Counted from the first letter of the stretch, positions 43,577 through 53,411 are shown. The stretch: DNA of 64,000 nt from Profundibacter sp033851955 (GCA_033851955.1 JAWSVK010000010.1:1-64000); one strand, 5' to 3'. Numbers and translations are program-made. Notes: generated by a model not told the origin, from the letters alone.

Positions 43577-43937
43577 GCGGATTCCTGCTCTGCCTCGGCA
43601 ATATTAACCATAGCCTTTGTCGCAAATAATTATCCTTAACGCCAGTTTATTGCTGGAAAAGCGGGGCAATTCGCCTGAATTAACCCTGTTTTGACCACTA
43701 GAAATAGATAAATTTGGACCTCATTAATCTTTAAATCGTTTATTTTCAGTCTATTAGCGTAGAATTCCGATTTTTCTAACAATAGCTTAAAATTGAACCA
43801 TATGTGCCCAATTCTCGCCCCATTCAGACAGCTATATATACCCATCCCAACGCGGACAGAGGGCCAACAAGAGGCCGGTCCAATGAAGCCCGCTGCGGAA
43901 TGTGGAATGAGCAAAACGTAAATTAAGGAATATCAAA
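43577..43937. other. AT-rich gap before the pilin genes
   Basis: This 361-bp gap shows no convincing gene on either strand. It probably holds the promoters for the minus-strand transglycosylase and the plus-strand pilin genes. Just before the first pilin ATG, TTAAGGAATATC serves as RBS region. Confidence 0.6.
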
Positions 43938-44126
43938 ATGACCAACATGATCAAAAACTTCGTAAGCAATGAATCTGGTGCCGTGACTGTTGATTGGGTT
44001 GTTCTGACAGCCGCAATCGTTGGCCTAGGCCTTGCTGTTATGACTGTTGTTTCTGGCGGTACTGAAACGCTGACTGGCAAAATCAACACTGCTCTGTCTT
44101 CGCAAACCATCTCTACAACATTCTAA
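43938..44126 (+). CDS. Flp-type type IVb pilin, copy 1
   Basis: The 62-residue pilin precursor has leader MTNMIKNFVSNESG and cleavage at G/AVTVDWVV (prepilin site near residue 14-15). The usual Glu5 is Asp and Tyr6 is Trp. A hydrophobic helix (WVVLTAAIVGLGLAVMTVVSGG) follows. Such subunits form Tad/Flp pili for surface attachment. The next gene encodes an identical protein. Confidence 0.88.
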   Translation: MTNMIKNFVSNESGAVTVDWVVLTAAIVGLGLAVMTVVSGGTETLTGKINTALSSQTISTTF

Positions 44127-44161
44127 GTTTCAAAAAACAAACTCTTAAAAGGAATACTAAA

Positions 44162-44350
44162 ATGACTAACATGATCAAAAACTTCGTAAGCAATGAATCT
44201 GGTGCCGTAACTGTTGATTGGGTTGTTCTGACAGCCGCAATCGTTGGCCTAGGCCTTGCTGTTATGACTGTTGTTTCTGGCGGTACTGAAACGCTGACTG
44301 GCAAAATCAACACTGCTCTGTCTTCGCAAACCATCTCTACAACATTCTAA
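44162..44350 (+). CDS. Flp-type type IVb pilin, copy 2 (identical protein)
   Basis: The protein is identical to the 43938-44126 product. The two coding sequences differ at only two silent sites: the third codon ACC to ACT, and GTG to GTA in GAV. The unit is repeated every 224 bp, including a similar RBS (AAAGGAATACTAAA). It is followed by a Rho-independent terminator. Near-identity indicates very recent duplication or gene conversion. Confidence 0.88.
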   Translation: MTNMIKNFVSNESGAVTVDWVVLTAAIVGLGLAVMTVVSGGTETLTGKINTALSSQTISTTF

Positions 44351-44374
44351 TTTGATTAGACTGAAGTACTAAAG

Positions 44375-44404
44375 ACCGCGCCCCTAATCGGGTGCGGTTT
44401 TTTC
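44375..44404 (+). terminator. Rho-independent terminator after pilin genes
   Basis: ACCGCGCCC (44375-44383) pairs with GGGTGCGGT (44390-44398) with an internal mismatch, and is followed by five T. It separates the pilin pair from the third pilin gene. Confidence 0.8.
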
Positions 44405-44559
44405 GTTTTTGCGGTTCAGAGAAACTCGTTCCAAATAATGAGAGTTGGCAGGGATCTAGCCTACATATTTCCCCTGTCCTTCCCCATTCTGAACACAGTC
44501 TGTGAATAAATTAACTACACAAACACATTGAATTACTAATAGAAAAAACGGAGACTAAG

Positions 44560-44748
44560 ATGTTAAATAAAATCGTAAAATTTGCAAAGTCCGAAGAAGG
44601 TGCGGTCACAGTTGACTGGGTTGTTCTAACGGCTGGCATCGCATTTCTTGGCCTGGCCGTCATCTACTTGATCGGTTCGACCACAACCAGCCAATCTGAC
44701 AGTATCGGCGCATTTATCGGCGCACGCGAAGTGGTTACTGAATTTTAG
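44560..44748 (+). CDS. Flp-type type IVb pilin, third paralogue
   Basis: The 62 residues have the same architecture as the pair upstream: leader MLNKIVKFAKSEEG, cleavage at G/AVTVDWVV, then LTAGIAFLGLAVIYLI, but a diverged C-terminus (DSIGAFIGAREVVTEF). It has its own GGAG-type RBS. It may be a minor pilin. Confidence 0.85.
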   Translation: MLNKIVKFAKSEEGAVTVDWVVLTAGIAFLGLAVIYLIGSTTTSQSDSIGAFIGAREVVTEF

Positions 44749-44915
44749 AGACTTGGGTTTTCAAAACAATCTATGCCATCTTTGGCAACATTCCTTAGAA
44801 AACCCAACTTTTGTTCACTTTTTTGCCGCATTTCAAACGCATGATGGCAAGAGAGTAATAATCAAGCCCCGAGGCAGTCGAGCGCAAAAGGGCTAATGAA
44901 ACGAAAGGATACATC

Positions 44916-45794
44916 ATGCGAATGGTATTTGGGTTGGTCCTGATTGCGGGGCTGGCATTGGCCGGGTTTGCTGTCTTCATGGCCAAAGGCTTTATCAGCA
45001 CGTCACAAGCCAAAACAGCTGAACTCCAGGCAATTGCTGACGGCATGGTTGAGACCGTGCAAGTATTTGTTGTAAAACGAAAAATTAAGTACGGCGAGCG
45101 CCTTACCAAAGACGACGTGAAATTGGTAATGTGGCCAGTGGATTCAATGCCCGAGGGCATTTACACTCACCCGCCGACTGAAACTGATGAGGGCGAGGCA
45201 GGCATTGCCCTGTTCCCCAAAGACAGCGACAAACTTCGCTCCGTTTTACGGACTATGGAATTGGGTGAACCAGTTCTGACGTTAAAAGTGACGGATCCGG
45301 GCAAAGATGCTGGCATCACATCACGGCTTTCCGCTGGCATGCGTGCCTTTGCGATCAAAGTTGACGTCAGCAGTGGTGTGTCAGGCTTTCTGCGCCCCGG
45401 TGACCAGGTTGATGTTTTCTGGACAGGTTCCTTACCTGGCATCGAGTCGTCCGGCAATATCACCAAGCTTATTGAAACCGCAGTCCGTCTGGTTGCCATT
45501 GACCAATCCGCCAATGACGACATCGGCAACACGAAAGTTGCACGTACCGTGACCGTCGAGGCAACCCCGCAACAAGTCGCCGCTCTGGCGCAGGCCCAAG
45601 GCTCTGGCCGTCTGTCTTTGGCGCTGGTCGGAACGGGTGACGTCGCTGAGGTTGGCCCGATCGAAATCGATCAAAACCAACTGTTGGGCATCGAAACCCG
45701 CGAAGTTGTGAGAGCAGAGCAGCAAGAAGCCTGCACAATCAAAACACGTCGCGGAGCCGAAGTGGTGGTAATTGATATCCCCTGCACCAACTGA
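44916..45794 (+). CDS. cpaB: Flp pilus assembly protein CpaB
   Basis: The 292-residue protein has an N-terminal TM helix (LVLIAGLALAGFAVFMAKGF), a SAF-like domain starting VFVVKRKIKYGERLTKDDV, and an RcpC/CpaB domain with AFAIKVDVSSGVSGFLRPGDQVDVFWTG. It is an assembly factor of the Tad secretion system. Here it is only with pilin genes. The rest of tad (cpaC, cpaE, cpaF, tadB, tadC) is not in the window, so the locus is split. A bidirectional terminator follows. Confidence 0.93.
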   Translation: MRMVFGLVLIAGLALAGFAVFMAKGFISTSQAKTAELQAIADGMVETVQVFVVKRKIKYGERLTKDDVKLVMWPVDSMPEGIYTHPPTETDEGEAGIALFPKDSDKLRSVLRTMELGEPVLTLKVTDPGKDAGITSRLSAGMRAFAIKVDVSSGVSGFLRPGDQVDVFWTGSLPGIESSGNITKLIETAVRLVAIDQSANDDIGNTKVARTVTVEATPQQVAALAQAQGSGRLSLALVGTGDVAEVGPIEIDQNQLLGIETREVVRAEQQEACTIKTRRGAEVVVIDIPCTN

Positions 45795-45814
45795 TCCAAC
45801 AACAACACTTACGA

Positions 45815-45846
45815 AAAAGGCGGCCCAACTAATTGGGCCGCCTTTT
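45815..45846. terminator. bidirectional Rho-independent terminator
   Basis: AAAAGGCGGCCCA (45815-45827) pairs perfectly with TGGGCCGCCTTTT (45834-45846). T runs occur on both sides, so it can end cpaB on the plus strand and the acyl-CoA synthetase on the minus strand. Confidence 0.85.
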
Positions 45847-45868
45847 GCTGTTCAATATCTGGGTAGGT

Positions 45869-47761
45869 CTATTCGACCCATTCCCATGGGCGCGTAAATT
45901 CACCCAGTAAATGCTTCACAGCTTCTTCGTCTACCTTGCCGGTTTTCGTGACTTGCGCCACCAGCCCACGTTTTTTGCTATCCACAACACGGGTCACCTC
46001 GGCGGCATGCCCAGCATCACTTAAAGCAGCGTTATATACCCGCGTGATCGCCATTTTACGCAATTGAGGTTTGAACACTTTACCCACCGCGGTTTTTGGC
46101 AATTCATCCATTATTTCCAAATGCTTGGGATGGGCCGCGCGTTCGTGGACATGTTTCTTTGCATGCGCCATCAACTCATCAACGCTCACCTCAGCCCCAT
46201 CAACCAGCTCAACATATACACATGGTAATTCGCCTGCAAAACTATCCGGCTGGCCAATCGCACCTGCAAAGGCAATCGCCGGATGACCCGCCAGTGCTTC
46301 TTCAATCTCCGCAGGGTCAATATTATGCCCACCACGAATGATCAGATCCTTGGCGCGCCCTGTAATCCACAGATAGCCGTCCGCATCTAGCCGTCCCAAG
46401 TCCCCTGTCCGCAGATATTTTTCATCCGCATAAAGACCCACATTCTTGGGGGCCTCGGTATAGGTATGCCCCGCTAAGACGCCCGGGTTCGACACGCAAA
46501 TTTCACCAACGACGTCGACCCCGCATTCATTGATCACATTACCAGCCTCGTCGCAGTTTAAAATGCGCACGTCAGTATAGGGGAATGGCAATCCGACCGA
46601 GCCGATTCTCTTTTCGCCATCGGCTGGGTTGATCGACACCAGACAGGTTGCCTCGGTCAAACCATAACCCTCAATCAATTTCACGCCAGTGGCTTTTTCA
46701 AACCGATTATACAATTCAACCGGCAGCGGAGCAGAGCCGGAAAACGCAGTTTTTAGGCTGGATACATCTGCATCCACAGGCCGTTGCATCAAAGCTGAGA
46801 TGGCCGTTGGCACGGTGATCACAAAGGTCACTTTATAGCGTTCAACCAACTTCCAGAAATTGTCAAACACACCTTCGCCGCGATACCCTTGCGGGGTCGG
46901 GTAGACAACCTGTGCTCCAGCCGCGATCACCGCCATCAATACAACATGCACCGCGAAAACGTGGAACAACGGTAACGGACAAATCAGGACATCGTCCTCG
47001 GTAAACAAAAGGTTTTCACCCAGCCAGCCGTTGTAAATCATGCCGGAATATTTGTGCTGCGCCACCTTGGGCATTCCAGTGGTGCCGCCAGTGTGGAAAT
47101 AGGCCGCAATCCGGTCGCCTTTGGAATCGGCGAAATCAAGGGTGGTGTTTTGGCGCGACATTTCTTTCGTAAAATTCAACACCTGCGCGTTGTGACTCAC
47201 GGGATTTTTGGGACGGATCATGCTCCCAATCCAGCTTTTCGGCGGCGAGACATAGCGCAGCAAATCCACCTCGATGACAGTTTTGACATTTGGCGCCAAG
47301 GCCACTGCTTCAGCCGCCTTTTGGGCGACATCGCTTTTTGGTAGGCTTTTCAATGTCACCAAAACTTTGGCATTGGTTTCTCGCAAAATAGCAGCAATCT
47401 GCTCGGCGTCCAACAAAGGATTGATCGGGTTCACAATGCCCGCAATCATACCGCCCAAAAGGGTGAAAATCGTCTCACTTGCGTTGGGCAAAAGATAGGC
47501 GACAACGTCGTCCTCGCCAATGCCCAATCCGCGGAACATATTCGCAGCCTGCACCGTTTTGGTGTGCAACCCACGCCATGTCAGGGTCTCGGCCTTATCC
47601 GTCGCGCCCGAAGTAAGCTGATAGCTCATCGCTTTGCGGTTGCCGAATTTTTCTGTCGTATTGGTCAGAAATTGGTACATTGTCTTGGGCAAATCGCGAT
47701 CTTCCCAAGGGCCTTCTTCCTCAATGGCCTGACAATCGGCCAATGTTGCAAAACGTGTCAT
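45869..47761 (-). CDS. acyl-CoA synthetase (AMP-binding)
   Basis: It activates a carboxylic acid to acyl-CoA through an acyl-adenylate. The 630 residues have FHTGGTTGMPKVAQHKY (P-loop-like motif), EGYGLTEATC and YLRTGDLGRLDADGYLWITGRAKDLII (A5/A8-type motifs). The ATG at 47761 has GGGGAGGACT; the longer frame to 47950 overlaps the ABC gene. Substrate may be a fatty or other short acid. It starts 94 bp after the ABC exporter stop, on the same strand. Confidence 0.9.
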   Translation of the reverse strand: MTRFATLADCQAIEEEGPWEDRDLPKTMYQFLTNTTEKFGNRKAMSYQLTSGATDKAETLTWRGLHTKTVQAANMFRGLGIGEDDVVAYLLPNASETIFTLLGGMIAGIVNPINPLLDAEQIAAILRETNAKVLVTLKSLPKSDVAQKAAEAVALAPNVKTVIEVDLLRYVSPPKSWIGSMIRPKNPVSHNAQVLNFTKEMSRQNTTLDFADSKGDRIAAYFHTGGTTGMPKVAQHKYSGMIYNGWLGENLLFTEDDVLICPLPLFHVFAVHVVLMAVIAAGAQVVYPTPQGYRGEGVFDNFWKLVERYKVTFVITVPTAISALMQRPVDADVSSLKTAFSGSAPLPVELYNRFEKATGVKLIEGYGLTEATCLVSINPADGEKRIGSVGLPFPYTDVRILNCDEAGNVINECGVDVVGEICVSNPGVLAGHTYTEAPKNVGLYADEKYLRTGDLGRLDADGYLWITGRAKDLIIRGGHNIDPAEIEEALAGHPAIAFAGAIGQPDSFAGELPCVYVELVDGAEVSVDELMAHAKKHVHERAAHPKHLEIMDELPKTAVGKVFKPQLRKMAITRVYNAALSDAGHAAEVTRVVDSKKRGLVAQVTKTGKVDEEAVKHLLGEFTRPWEWVE

Positions 47762-47855
47762 ATAGTCCTCCCCTTTCTTGCACTTTGGCAAGTTGTTTTG
47801 ACCGAGAGGGTGCGCGTAAATGCGATTATGTGCAAGCGTTTCAATCGTAATATTT

Positions 47856-49658
47856 TTATTCCGTTGCGTAGCCATCCGTAAATTGCAACTTGGCGAGCCG
47901 TGCATATAGGCCACCAGCCGCGACCAATTCGCTGTGGCTTCCGTCTGCAATCACCTGACCGTCTTCAAAAACCAAGATGCGGTCAGCCTTTTTAACCGTG
48001 GCCAATCGGTGGGCCACAATCAGCGTGGTTCGATATGCGGCCATCACTTCGACGGCCTGTTGCACAGCGCGTTCGCTCTCTGCGTCCAGCGCCGACGTTG
48101 CCTCATCCAACAGCAAGATCGGTGCATCACGCAAAATGGCCCGTGCAATGGCGATGCGTTGTTTTTGCCCACCTGATAACATCACGCCACGCTCACCGAC
48201 GTAAGTTTCGTATCCGTCAGGCAATGCAGTCAAAAAGTCATGCGCTGCGGCTGCTTTTGCGGATTCTTCTACCTCGGCATCCGTAGCACCGGGGCGACCA
48301 AAGCGAATGTTTTCACGTGCCGAAGTCGCAAAGATCACCGGATCCTGCGGGACCACTGAAATATGTTGGCGAAAAGCGTCACGATCCATCTCACGCAGAT
48401 CAATCCCGTCAATGCTGACGCTGCCCTGTTGTGGGTCAAAATAGCGTAACAACAATTGGATCGTAGTGGATTTACCAGCGCCGGATGGGCCAACCAGTGC
48501 CACCGTTTCACCAGCTTTGATCGAAATATTCGTCGACTTAAGCGCGGCTTGACCAGGGCGCGCGGGATAAGAAAATGTGACATCGTCAAATTCTATCGCG
48601 CCTGCGGTATTGGCATCCAACATCTTTGGGGCTGCCGGATCAAGCACCGTGTCTTGGGTGTGCAGCAGTTCAACCAACCGTTCCGTCGCCCCTGCCGCGC
48701 GTTGCAACTCGCTCCAAATTTCCGACAGCGCCGCAACAGCACCCCCAACCAAAATAGCATAAATCAAGAACTGAACCAGTTGTCCGGCGGTCATCGTTCC
48801 TGCCTGCACGTCACGCGCACCGACCCACAGAACCCCGACCACCCCCGAGAAAACAAGGAATATCACGATGACTGTCATCAATGCACGGGTGCCTATCCGT
48901 TTACGCGCCGCCGTAAATGCCTTTTCGGTCACATCATCAAAGGCGTCCGTGATTGCCACCTCTTGGGTAAAGGCTTGCACCGTTTGAACTGAGGTCAGTG
49001 CCTCGGATGCAGAGCCAGAACTGGCTGCAATCCAGTCTTGGTTTTCACGGCTTAGCTTACGCAACCGGCGCCCCAAAACGATGATCGGTACAATCACAAC
49101 TGGCACGACCAAAAACACGAGGCCCGTCAATTTGGCGCTGGTAAACAGCATCAACACCATCCCTCCGACAAACAGCAATATATTGCGCAGCGCCACCGAT
49201 ACGGATGAGCCAATCACAGACTGGATCACCGTGGTGTCTGTCGTGATCCGCGATAGGATTTCCCCTGTCATGATACGTTCATAGAATGCGGGGCTTAGGG
49301 TGATCACCCGCTCAAACACCGCCTTGCGGATGTCCGCAACCACGCGCTCGCCCAGTCGCGTGACCAGATAGTACCGCAACCCCGTGCCAACCGCCAAAGC
49401 CGCCGCAATTCCTATGGCTGCTCCAAAATACTGGTCCAGAAGGGCCGTATTGTCTTCGGAAAACCCATCCACAACGCGGCGCACAGCCAGCGGCAAGATC
49501 AGCGATATTGCCGCTGTCAGCACCAGCGCTAACCCCGACAAAATAACCAAATGTTTATATGGTAGCAAAAACGGGATCAGGCCGGATAGCGCCCCAACCT
49601 TCTTTGATTTTTCGCGGTCTTCCAATTCGGCTGCATCATGTCCTGCCATTTGGCCCAT
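47856..49658 (-). CDS. ABC exporter, fused permease and ATPase (MsbA/LmrA-like)
   Basis: The 600 residues have six TM helices (about 25-330) and a nucleotide-binding domain with Walker A GPSGAGKST, signature MLSGGQKQR and Walker B ILLLDEATSALD. The half-transporter dimerises to export lipids or drugs; the substrate is not clear. ATG at 49658 or four codons on. The cytoplasmic N-terminus is acidic (HDAAELEDREKSKK). Confidence 0.92.
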   Translation of the reverse strand: MGQMAGHDAAELEDREKSKKVGALSGLIPFLLPYKHLVILSGLALVLTAAISLILPLAVRRVVDGFSEDNTALLDQYFGAAIGIAAALAVGTGLRYYLVTRLGERVVADIRKAVFERVITLSPAFYERIMTGEILSRITTDTTVIQSVIGSSVSVALRNILLFVGGMVLMLFTSAKLTGLVFLVVPVVIVPIIVLGRRLRKLSRENQDWIAASSGSASEALTSVQTVQAFTQEVAITDAFDDVTEKAFTAARKRIGTRALMTVIVIFLVFSGVVGVLWVGARDVQAGTMTAGQLVQFLIYAILVGGAVAALSEIWSELQRAAGATERLVELLHTQDTVLDPAAPKMLDANTAGAIEFDDVTFSYPARPGQAALKSTNISIKAGETVALVGPSGAGKSTTIQLLLRYFDPQQGSVSIDGIDLREMDRDAFRQHISVVPQDPVIFATSARENIRFGRPGATDAEVEESAKAAAAHDFLTALPDGYETYVGERGVMLSGGQKQRIAIARAILRDAPILLLDEATSALDAESERAVQQAVEVMAAYRTTLIVAHRLATVKKADRILVFEDGQVIADGSHSELVAAGGLYARLAKLQFTDGYATE

Positions 49659-50414
49659 CCCTATTCGCTCATTTGGTTTGCGTCATACTGGTTTGGGCCG
49701 CCCTCAACAAGCGGTGTGATGGTCACAGCAGAAGGATTGATACGGGAAAACGTGTTTTAGACCTATATACGGGCTGGCGGCCATCAATATTAGGGCTGTG
49801 ACGCGCCTCACCGTTCGCCTGATACTTAACGTCGATCAAATGGTTATAGGCTCAAACGAACCACAACAATTATCCGGCTGGATAAGACAATGCTCACAAA
49901 CTAAAAAGCCGAACGAGCGGGGATCACACCAGGATCGCCCACCATCGTGTATATCAAACAAGCCAAGGCCCTGCCGTTTACGCTAGGCTTTGGTCACGTT
50001 TTCACTCGAGCTGCCGATGATGTTGCCGATTTTTGCATGGGTGAACGAAATCTTGCAACCCGATGAACCCCTGATGTGTCGTCAGTTCCAACAACAAATC
50101 GCCATCAACAGAGACGGCGTGAAAGTCGGCAGCGGTTTGATGGATGTTGGCAAAAAGCTTGATGCTTTGGTCATCACCACAGCCCATTTCTTGATTAGGC
50201 CAACTAAGATAGCTTTGTTTAGCTACCACCAGACCTTGATCTTGACGCTGCTAGACAATCACCCTGTATTGCCGACAAAGGTGACATTAGCTTTGCCAGA
50301 GCACGCATTTGGCTCAGCTACAAATAGGGCGGCATCTATCCATCCCAACAGAATGGTAGGCGCTGCCTGAGCAATCGACGGCATAGAGTGAGCATATGCC
50401 CACTTCAAATAACT
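49659..50414. other. decayed or non-coding stretch
   Basis: About 750 bp with no convincing complete gene. Short protein-like runs occur in several frames, for example LPFTLGFGHVFTRAADDVADF ending with a stop near 50065 on the plus strand, and DFHAVSVDGDLLLELTTHQG on the minus strand at 50002-50229. Neither has a start with RBS or a recognised family. It looks like remnants of lost genes. Confidence 0.45.
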
Positions 50415-50588
50415 TCACAACCTCATGCGACAGTCCTTTTCACTGTCGATTTTGCCACGTCGATCCCATGTTACGTCGAGCGATATCCTCGAAGCCGAAA
50501 CGCTATCTGCAAGCGCCCGAACTGGCGCCAGAATTAAAATGCTCAGAATTGAAACGGCCAGTGCGATCATGATGGTTTTGCTAGACAT
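50415..50588 (-). CDS. small candidate exported peptide
   Basis: 57 codons from ATG at 50588: a signal peptide (MSSKTIMIALAVSILSILIL, cleavage near VRALA/DS) then a short polar tail ending at the TGA. The signal is convincing, but the mature part is only about 30 residues and no RBS is clear. It may be a truncated gene, as the flank is decayed. Confidence 0.35.
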   Translation of the reverse strand: MSSKTIMIALAVSILSILILAPVRALADSVSASRISLDVTWDRRGKIDSEKDCRMRL

Positions 50589-50713
50589 TGACTTGATCTT
50601 TGGGTTGCGACGAACATGTTGCCCGCCGTTGGATAAAACCTAATTGAGCCTACACGCCCAACCTGTGACGCGCGTCACAGAAAAATCAAACCGGCAATTT
50701 TGGGAAAGGGCTT

Positions 50714-50787
50714 TGGAGCGGGTAGCGGGAATCGAACCCGCGCCTTAAGTTTGGAAAACTCGTATGATACCATTTCACCATACCCGC
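50714..50787 (-). tRNA. tRNA-Gly, anticodon TCC
   Basis: On the minus strand the 74-nt sequence starts GCGGGTATGG, pairs its first seven bases with the 3' TACCCGC, and has anticodon loop TTTCCAA (anticodon TCC, reads GGA/GGG). The T arm is GCGGGTTCGATTCCCGC, with discriminator T and an encoded CCA end. The anticodon stem has one mismatch at its outer pair. Confidence 0.93.
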
Positions 50788-50885
50788 CAAAGCCAGTGTG
50801 TGTCTATGACAATGCTTTCAGATCGTCAAGGAACGCAAATGCAAAAATAGCCGCAAACAGGGCACAATTTCCCCGTGCCCTGAAA

Positions 50886-51548
50886 TCATTCTTCAACAGG
50901 TTCGATCAACGCAGGCCCTGACGCGCGGTTCGAATTCACCTGCACGCCGACCCGATGAAATCGCAACGCATTATCTGGGGCTGGTACCATCAAGGCAGCC
51001 GCACCTTTGCCTGTCTCCCCCAACCACAAAGGCCAATCCTGCGGTGCCAAAACCACCGGCATCCGGTGATGTATGCCCGAAATCGCACTATTCGCTGCCG
51101 TGGTGACAATTGCACAACTGCTCACCGGTGCGTCGCCCTTATCCCAGCGCTGCCAAATTCCAGCAAAAACCACAGGCGTTTGGTCATTGCGCTCAAAATA
51201 CCAAGGCAACCGTGCCCCCTCTGCCGTCTTGCTCCACTCGTAAAACCCGGTGGCAGGGATCAAACACCTCCGCATCCGACAGGCCTCTCGAAACGCCGGC
51301 TTTTCAGCAACACTTTCCGCGCGCGCATTTATCAATAACGGCCCTTCATTGACGGACTTATACCACTGCGGCACAAACCCCCAACGCATCGAAACCAGCC
51401 GCCGCCCCTCATCATTGATCACAACCGCCAGATCATCCGTAGGGCAAATGTTGTAATTCGGTGAAAACGGCAAATTATTGGAGGGCAACGCCGAAAACAA
51501 CTGTGCCATCGCTTCAATCGGCAACAACGTCGCGATACGTCCACACAT
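50886..51548 (-). CDS. SOS response-associated peptidase (SRAP/YedK)
   Basis: SRAP proteins bind abasic sites in single-stranded DNA by forming a thiazolidine link from the N-terminal Cys. The 220 residues start MCGRI with the catalytic Cys2, and have INARAESVAEKPAFREA, CLIPATGFYEW and ISGIHHRMPVVL, which carry the Asn-Ala-Arg, Glu and His conserved in the family. ATG at 51548 fixes Cys as residue 2; longer upstream frames are unlikely. Confidence 0.94.
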   Translation of the reverse strand: MCGRIATLLPIEAMAQLFSALPSNNLPFSPNYNICPTDDLAVVINDEGRRLVSMRWGFVPQWYKSVNEGPLLINARAESVAEKPAFREACRMRRCLIPATGFYEWSKTAEGARLPWYFERNDQTPVVFAGIWQRWDKGDAPVSSCAIVTTAANSAISGIHHRMPVVLAPQDWPLWLGETGKGAAALMVPAPDNALRFHRVGVQVNSNRASGPALIEPVEE

Positions 51549-51556
51549 TCCTGCCC

Positions 51557-51579
51557 CCTTCTTCTTGCCATAAATACCT
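51557..51579 (+). repeat. dispersed CTTCTTCTTGCC..AAATACCT element, copy 1
   Basis: CTTCTTCTTGCCATAAATAC begins at 51558; the unit ends in CCT and runs into the hairpin CCTGCGCCGCAGG (51577-51589). It lies between the 5'-nucleotidase end and the SRAP start. The same unit occurs at 55168, 61974 (minus) and 62136. Confidence 0.7.
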
Positions 51580-51715
51580 GCGCCGCAGGCAAATCCGAGA
51601 CCCCGATCAGGGGTCGAGATACCAAGCGGCCCCGTCAAGGGGCCTCCGTTCAACACCAGCAACAAAAAAGGCGCGACCTCTCAGACACGCCTTTTCCAAA
51701 CTCATACTAATAGAT

Positions 51716-53305
51716 CTACTTCTGCGTGATACGGCCATCCATATAAGCCGTATAACCGCCTTTGGCCGCCATATACTCCGCCATAACATCTGCCAAATCA
51801 GGGCCAAAATCATAGGCGTTCATGCCATCAGTCGAGAACATCTTATATCCGTCGCCACCGCCACGCACATAGTTGTTGGTTACAACTCCGTAAGTCTTGG
51901 CAGCATCAATCGCGACCCAACCATCACCGTCGGCAACCATCACCTCGACGATCCGGCCCTCGTTGGGCGCGACAGAAGCGTCCCAAGTAAACTTGATACC
52001 AGCAACCTGTGGGAACCGGCCCTTGACCTCTTCCACTTGCGATACCCCGTTTTCAAGCGCAGCAATCACGCCAGCCCCTGAAATCTCAAAGGTCGACAAC
52101 GTATTTTGAAACGGCAACACACCCAGAACTTCGCCCATCGTCACTTCGCCCGCATCAATCGAGGTCCGTATCCCGCCGGAATTCGCGATGGCAATACTGA
52201 CCCCTTGATCCTTGACGCGATCCAACATCGCATCCGCTACCAGATTACCCATCTCACATTCTTTGGTGCGGCAATTGTCGCGATTGCCGTCAATCGAAGT
52301 CGCTGAATTGGCAACCACTTGCTGACGGATTTCTTCCAATGGAACGGCCAATTCGCCAATCCGCATTTTGGTGTCTCCATCCTCGGCCACTTGCGCATCC
52401 ATTGAGATTGGCTCGCCAACGGCCTCGGTGATATTGCCTGCGTCATCAAAGGTCACATTCAGCTCGCCCAGAAATTTGCCATAAGCATAGGCCTGCACGA
52501 TCGCAGTTTCGCCAACCATGGTCGGATATGGGCCCTTGGCGCGATCTGACGTGTTGGACAAAAACGTATTCGAATGCCCGCCAACAATCACATCCACACC
52601 CGTGGTTTCTGCGGCAACCTTTTGGTCAACCACATAGCCCGAGTGCGACAAAACGATGATCTTGTTCACGCCCTGCGCAGTCAACTTGTCAACTTCGCCT
52701 TGAACCGCGCCAACTGGATCGGTGAAAATCACGTTCGCACCAGGGCTTGCCAGCTCATCCGTGTCTTGCGGCGTCAGTCCGATCAGGCCCAGCTTTTCGC
52801 CGCCCCGCTCAATCACCGTCGACTTGGTCAATTTGCCTGCCAACAACTCTTCGCCGGAATAGTCAGCATTGGACATCAACACAGGAAAATTCAGCGCATC
52901 CATAAAGCCGCGCAATACTTCTGGACCATCGTCAAACTCGTGGTTGCCCACCGTCATCGCGTCATAGCCCATCTTGTTCATCATTTCGGCGGCAACTTTA
53001 CCCTTATAATAAGTGTAAAACAGCGAGCCTTGGAATTGGTCACCGCCATCCACCAAAATGCTGTTGTTGCTGCGCGCACGGGCGGCCGCAACGGCCGTCA
53101 CCAAACGCGCGGAGCCACCAAAACATTTGCCTTCGACATTCTTTTCTTCGGAGCAGCCCGAATCATATTTGCTAACGGGTTCAAACCGCGAGTGAAAATC
53201 ATTGGTGTGCAAAATGGTCAGCGAATAATCCGCCATGGCCACGCCTGCACCAAATGTTAAGGCTGCGGCGGCTGCGGTTGTTTTCAAAATCATACGTGTA
53301 AGCAT
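51716..53305 (-). CDS. bifunctional metallophosphatase/5'-nucleotidase
   Basis: The 529-residue exported protein has a signal peptide (AAAAALTFGAGVAMA/DYS, cleaved near 25), ILHTNDFHSRFEP (metal ligand motif), VTVGNHEFDDGPE, VIVGGHSN and the UshA C-terminal domain with NSGGIRTSIDAGEVTMGEV. It releases phosphate from nucleotides in the periplasm for nucleoside uptake. ATG at 53305 follows an AGGGGG RBS; the frame open to 53413 is not used. Confidence 0.92.
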   Translation of the reverse strand: MLTRMILKTTAAAAALTFGAGVAMADYSLTILHTNDFHSRFEPVSKYDSGCSEEKNVEGKCFGGSARLVTAVAAARARSNNSILVDGGDQFQGSLFYTYYKGKVAAEMMNKMGYDAMTVGNHEFDDGPEVLRGFMDALNFPVLMSNADYSGEELLAGKLTKSTVIERGGEKLGLIGLTPQDTDELASPGANVIFTDPVGAVQGEVDKLTAQGVNKIIVLSHSGYVVDQKVAAETTGVDVIVGGHSNTFLSNTSDRAKGPYPTMVGETAIVQAYAYGKFLGELNVTFDDAGNITEAVGEPISMDAQVAEDGDTKMRIGELAVPLEEIRQQVVANSATSIDGNRDNCRTKECEMGNLVADAMLDRVKDQGVSIAIANSGGIRTSIDAGEVTMGEVLGVLPFQNTLSTFEISGAGVIAALENGVSQVEEVKGRFPQVAGIKFTWDASVAPNEGRIVEVMVADGDGWVAIDAAKTYGVVTNNYVRGGGDGYKMFSTDGMNAYDFGPDLADVMAEYMAAKGGYTAYMDGRITQK

Positions 53306-53411
53306 CGAAAATCCCCCTGTTGGATCAAATGAATCATGTCGCATCGTGGCAATGTAACAGCCAAGAGTCAAAGCCTTGACGATTACGTTGCGACACGGCA
53401 TGTCACTAGCC

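Noticed and set aside
43636..43914. Minus-strand 92-codon ORF before the pilins
   Set aside because: AT-rich, no RBS, no motif; likely promoter region.
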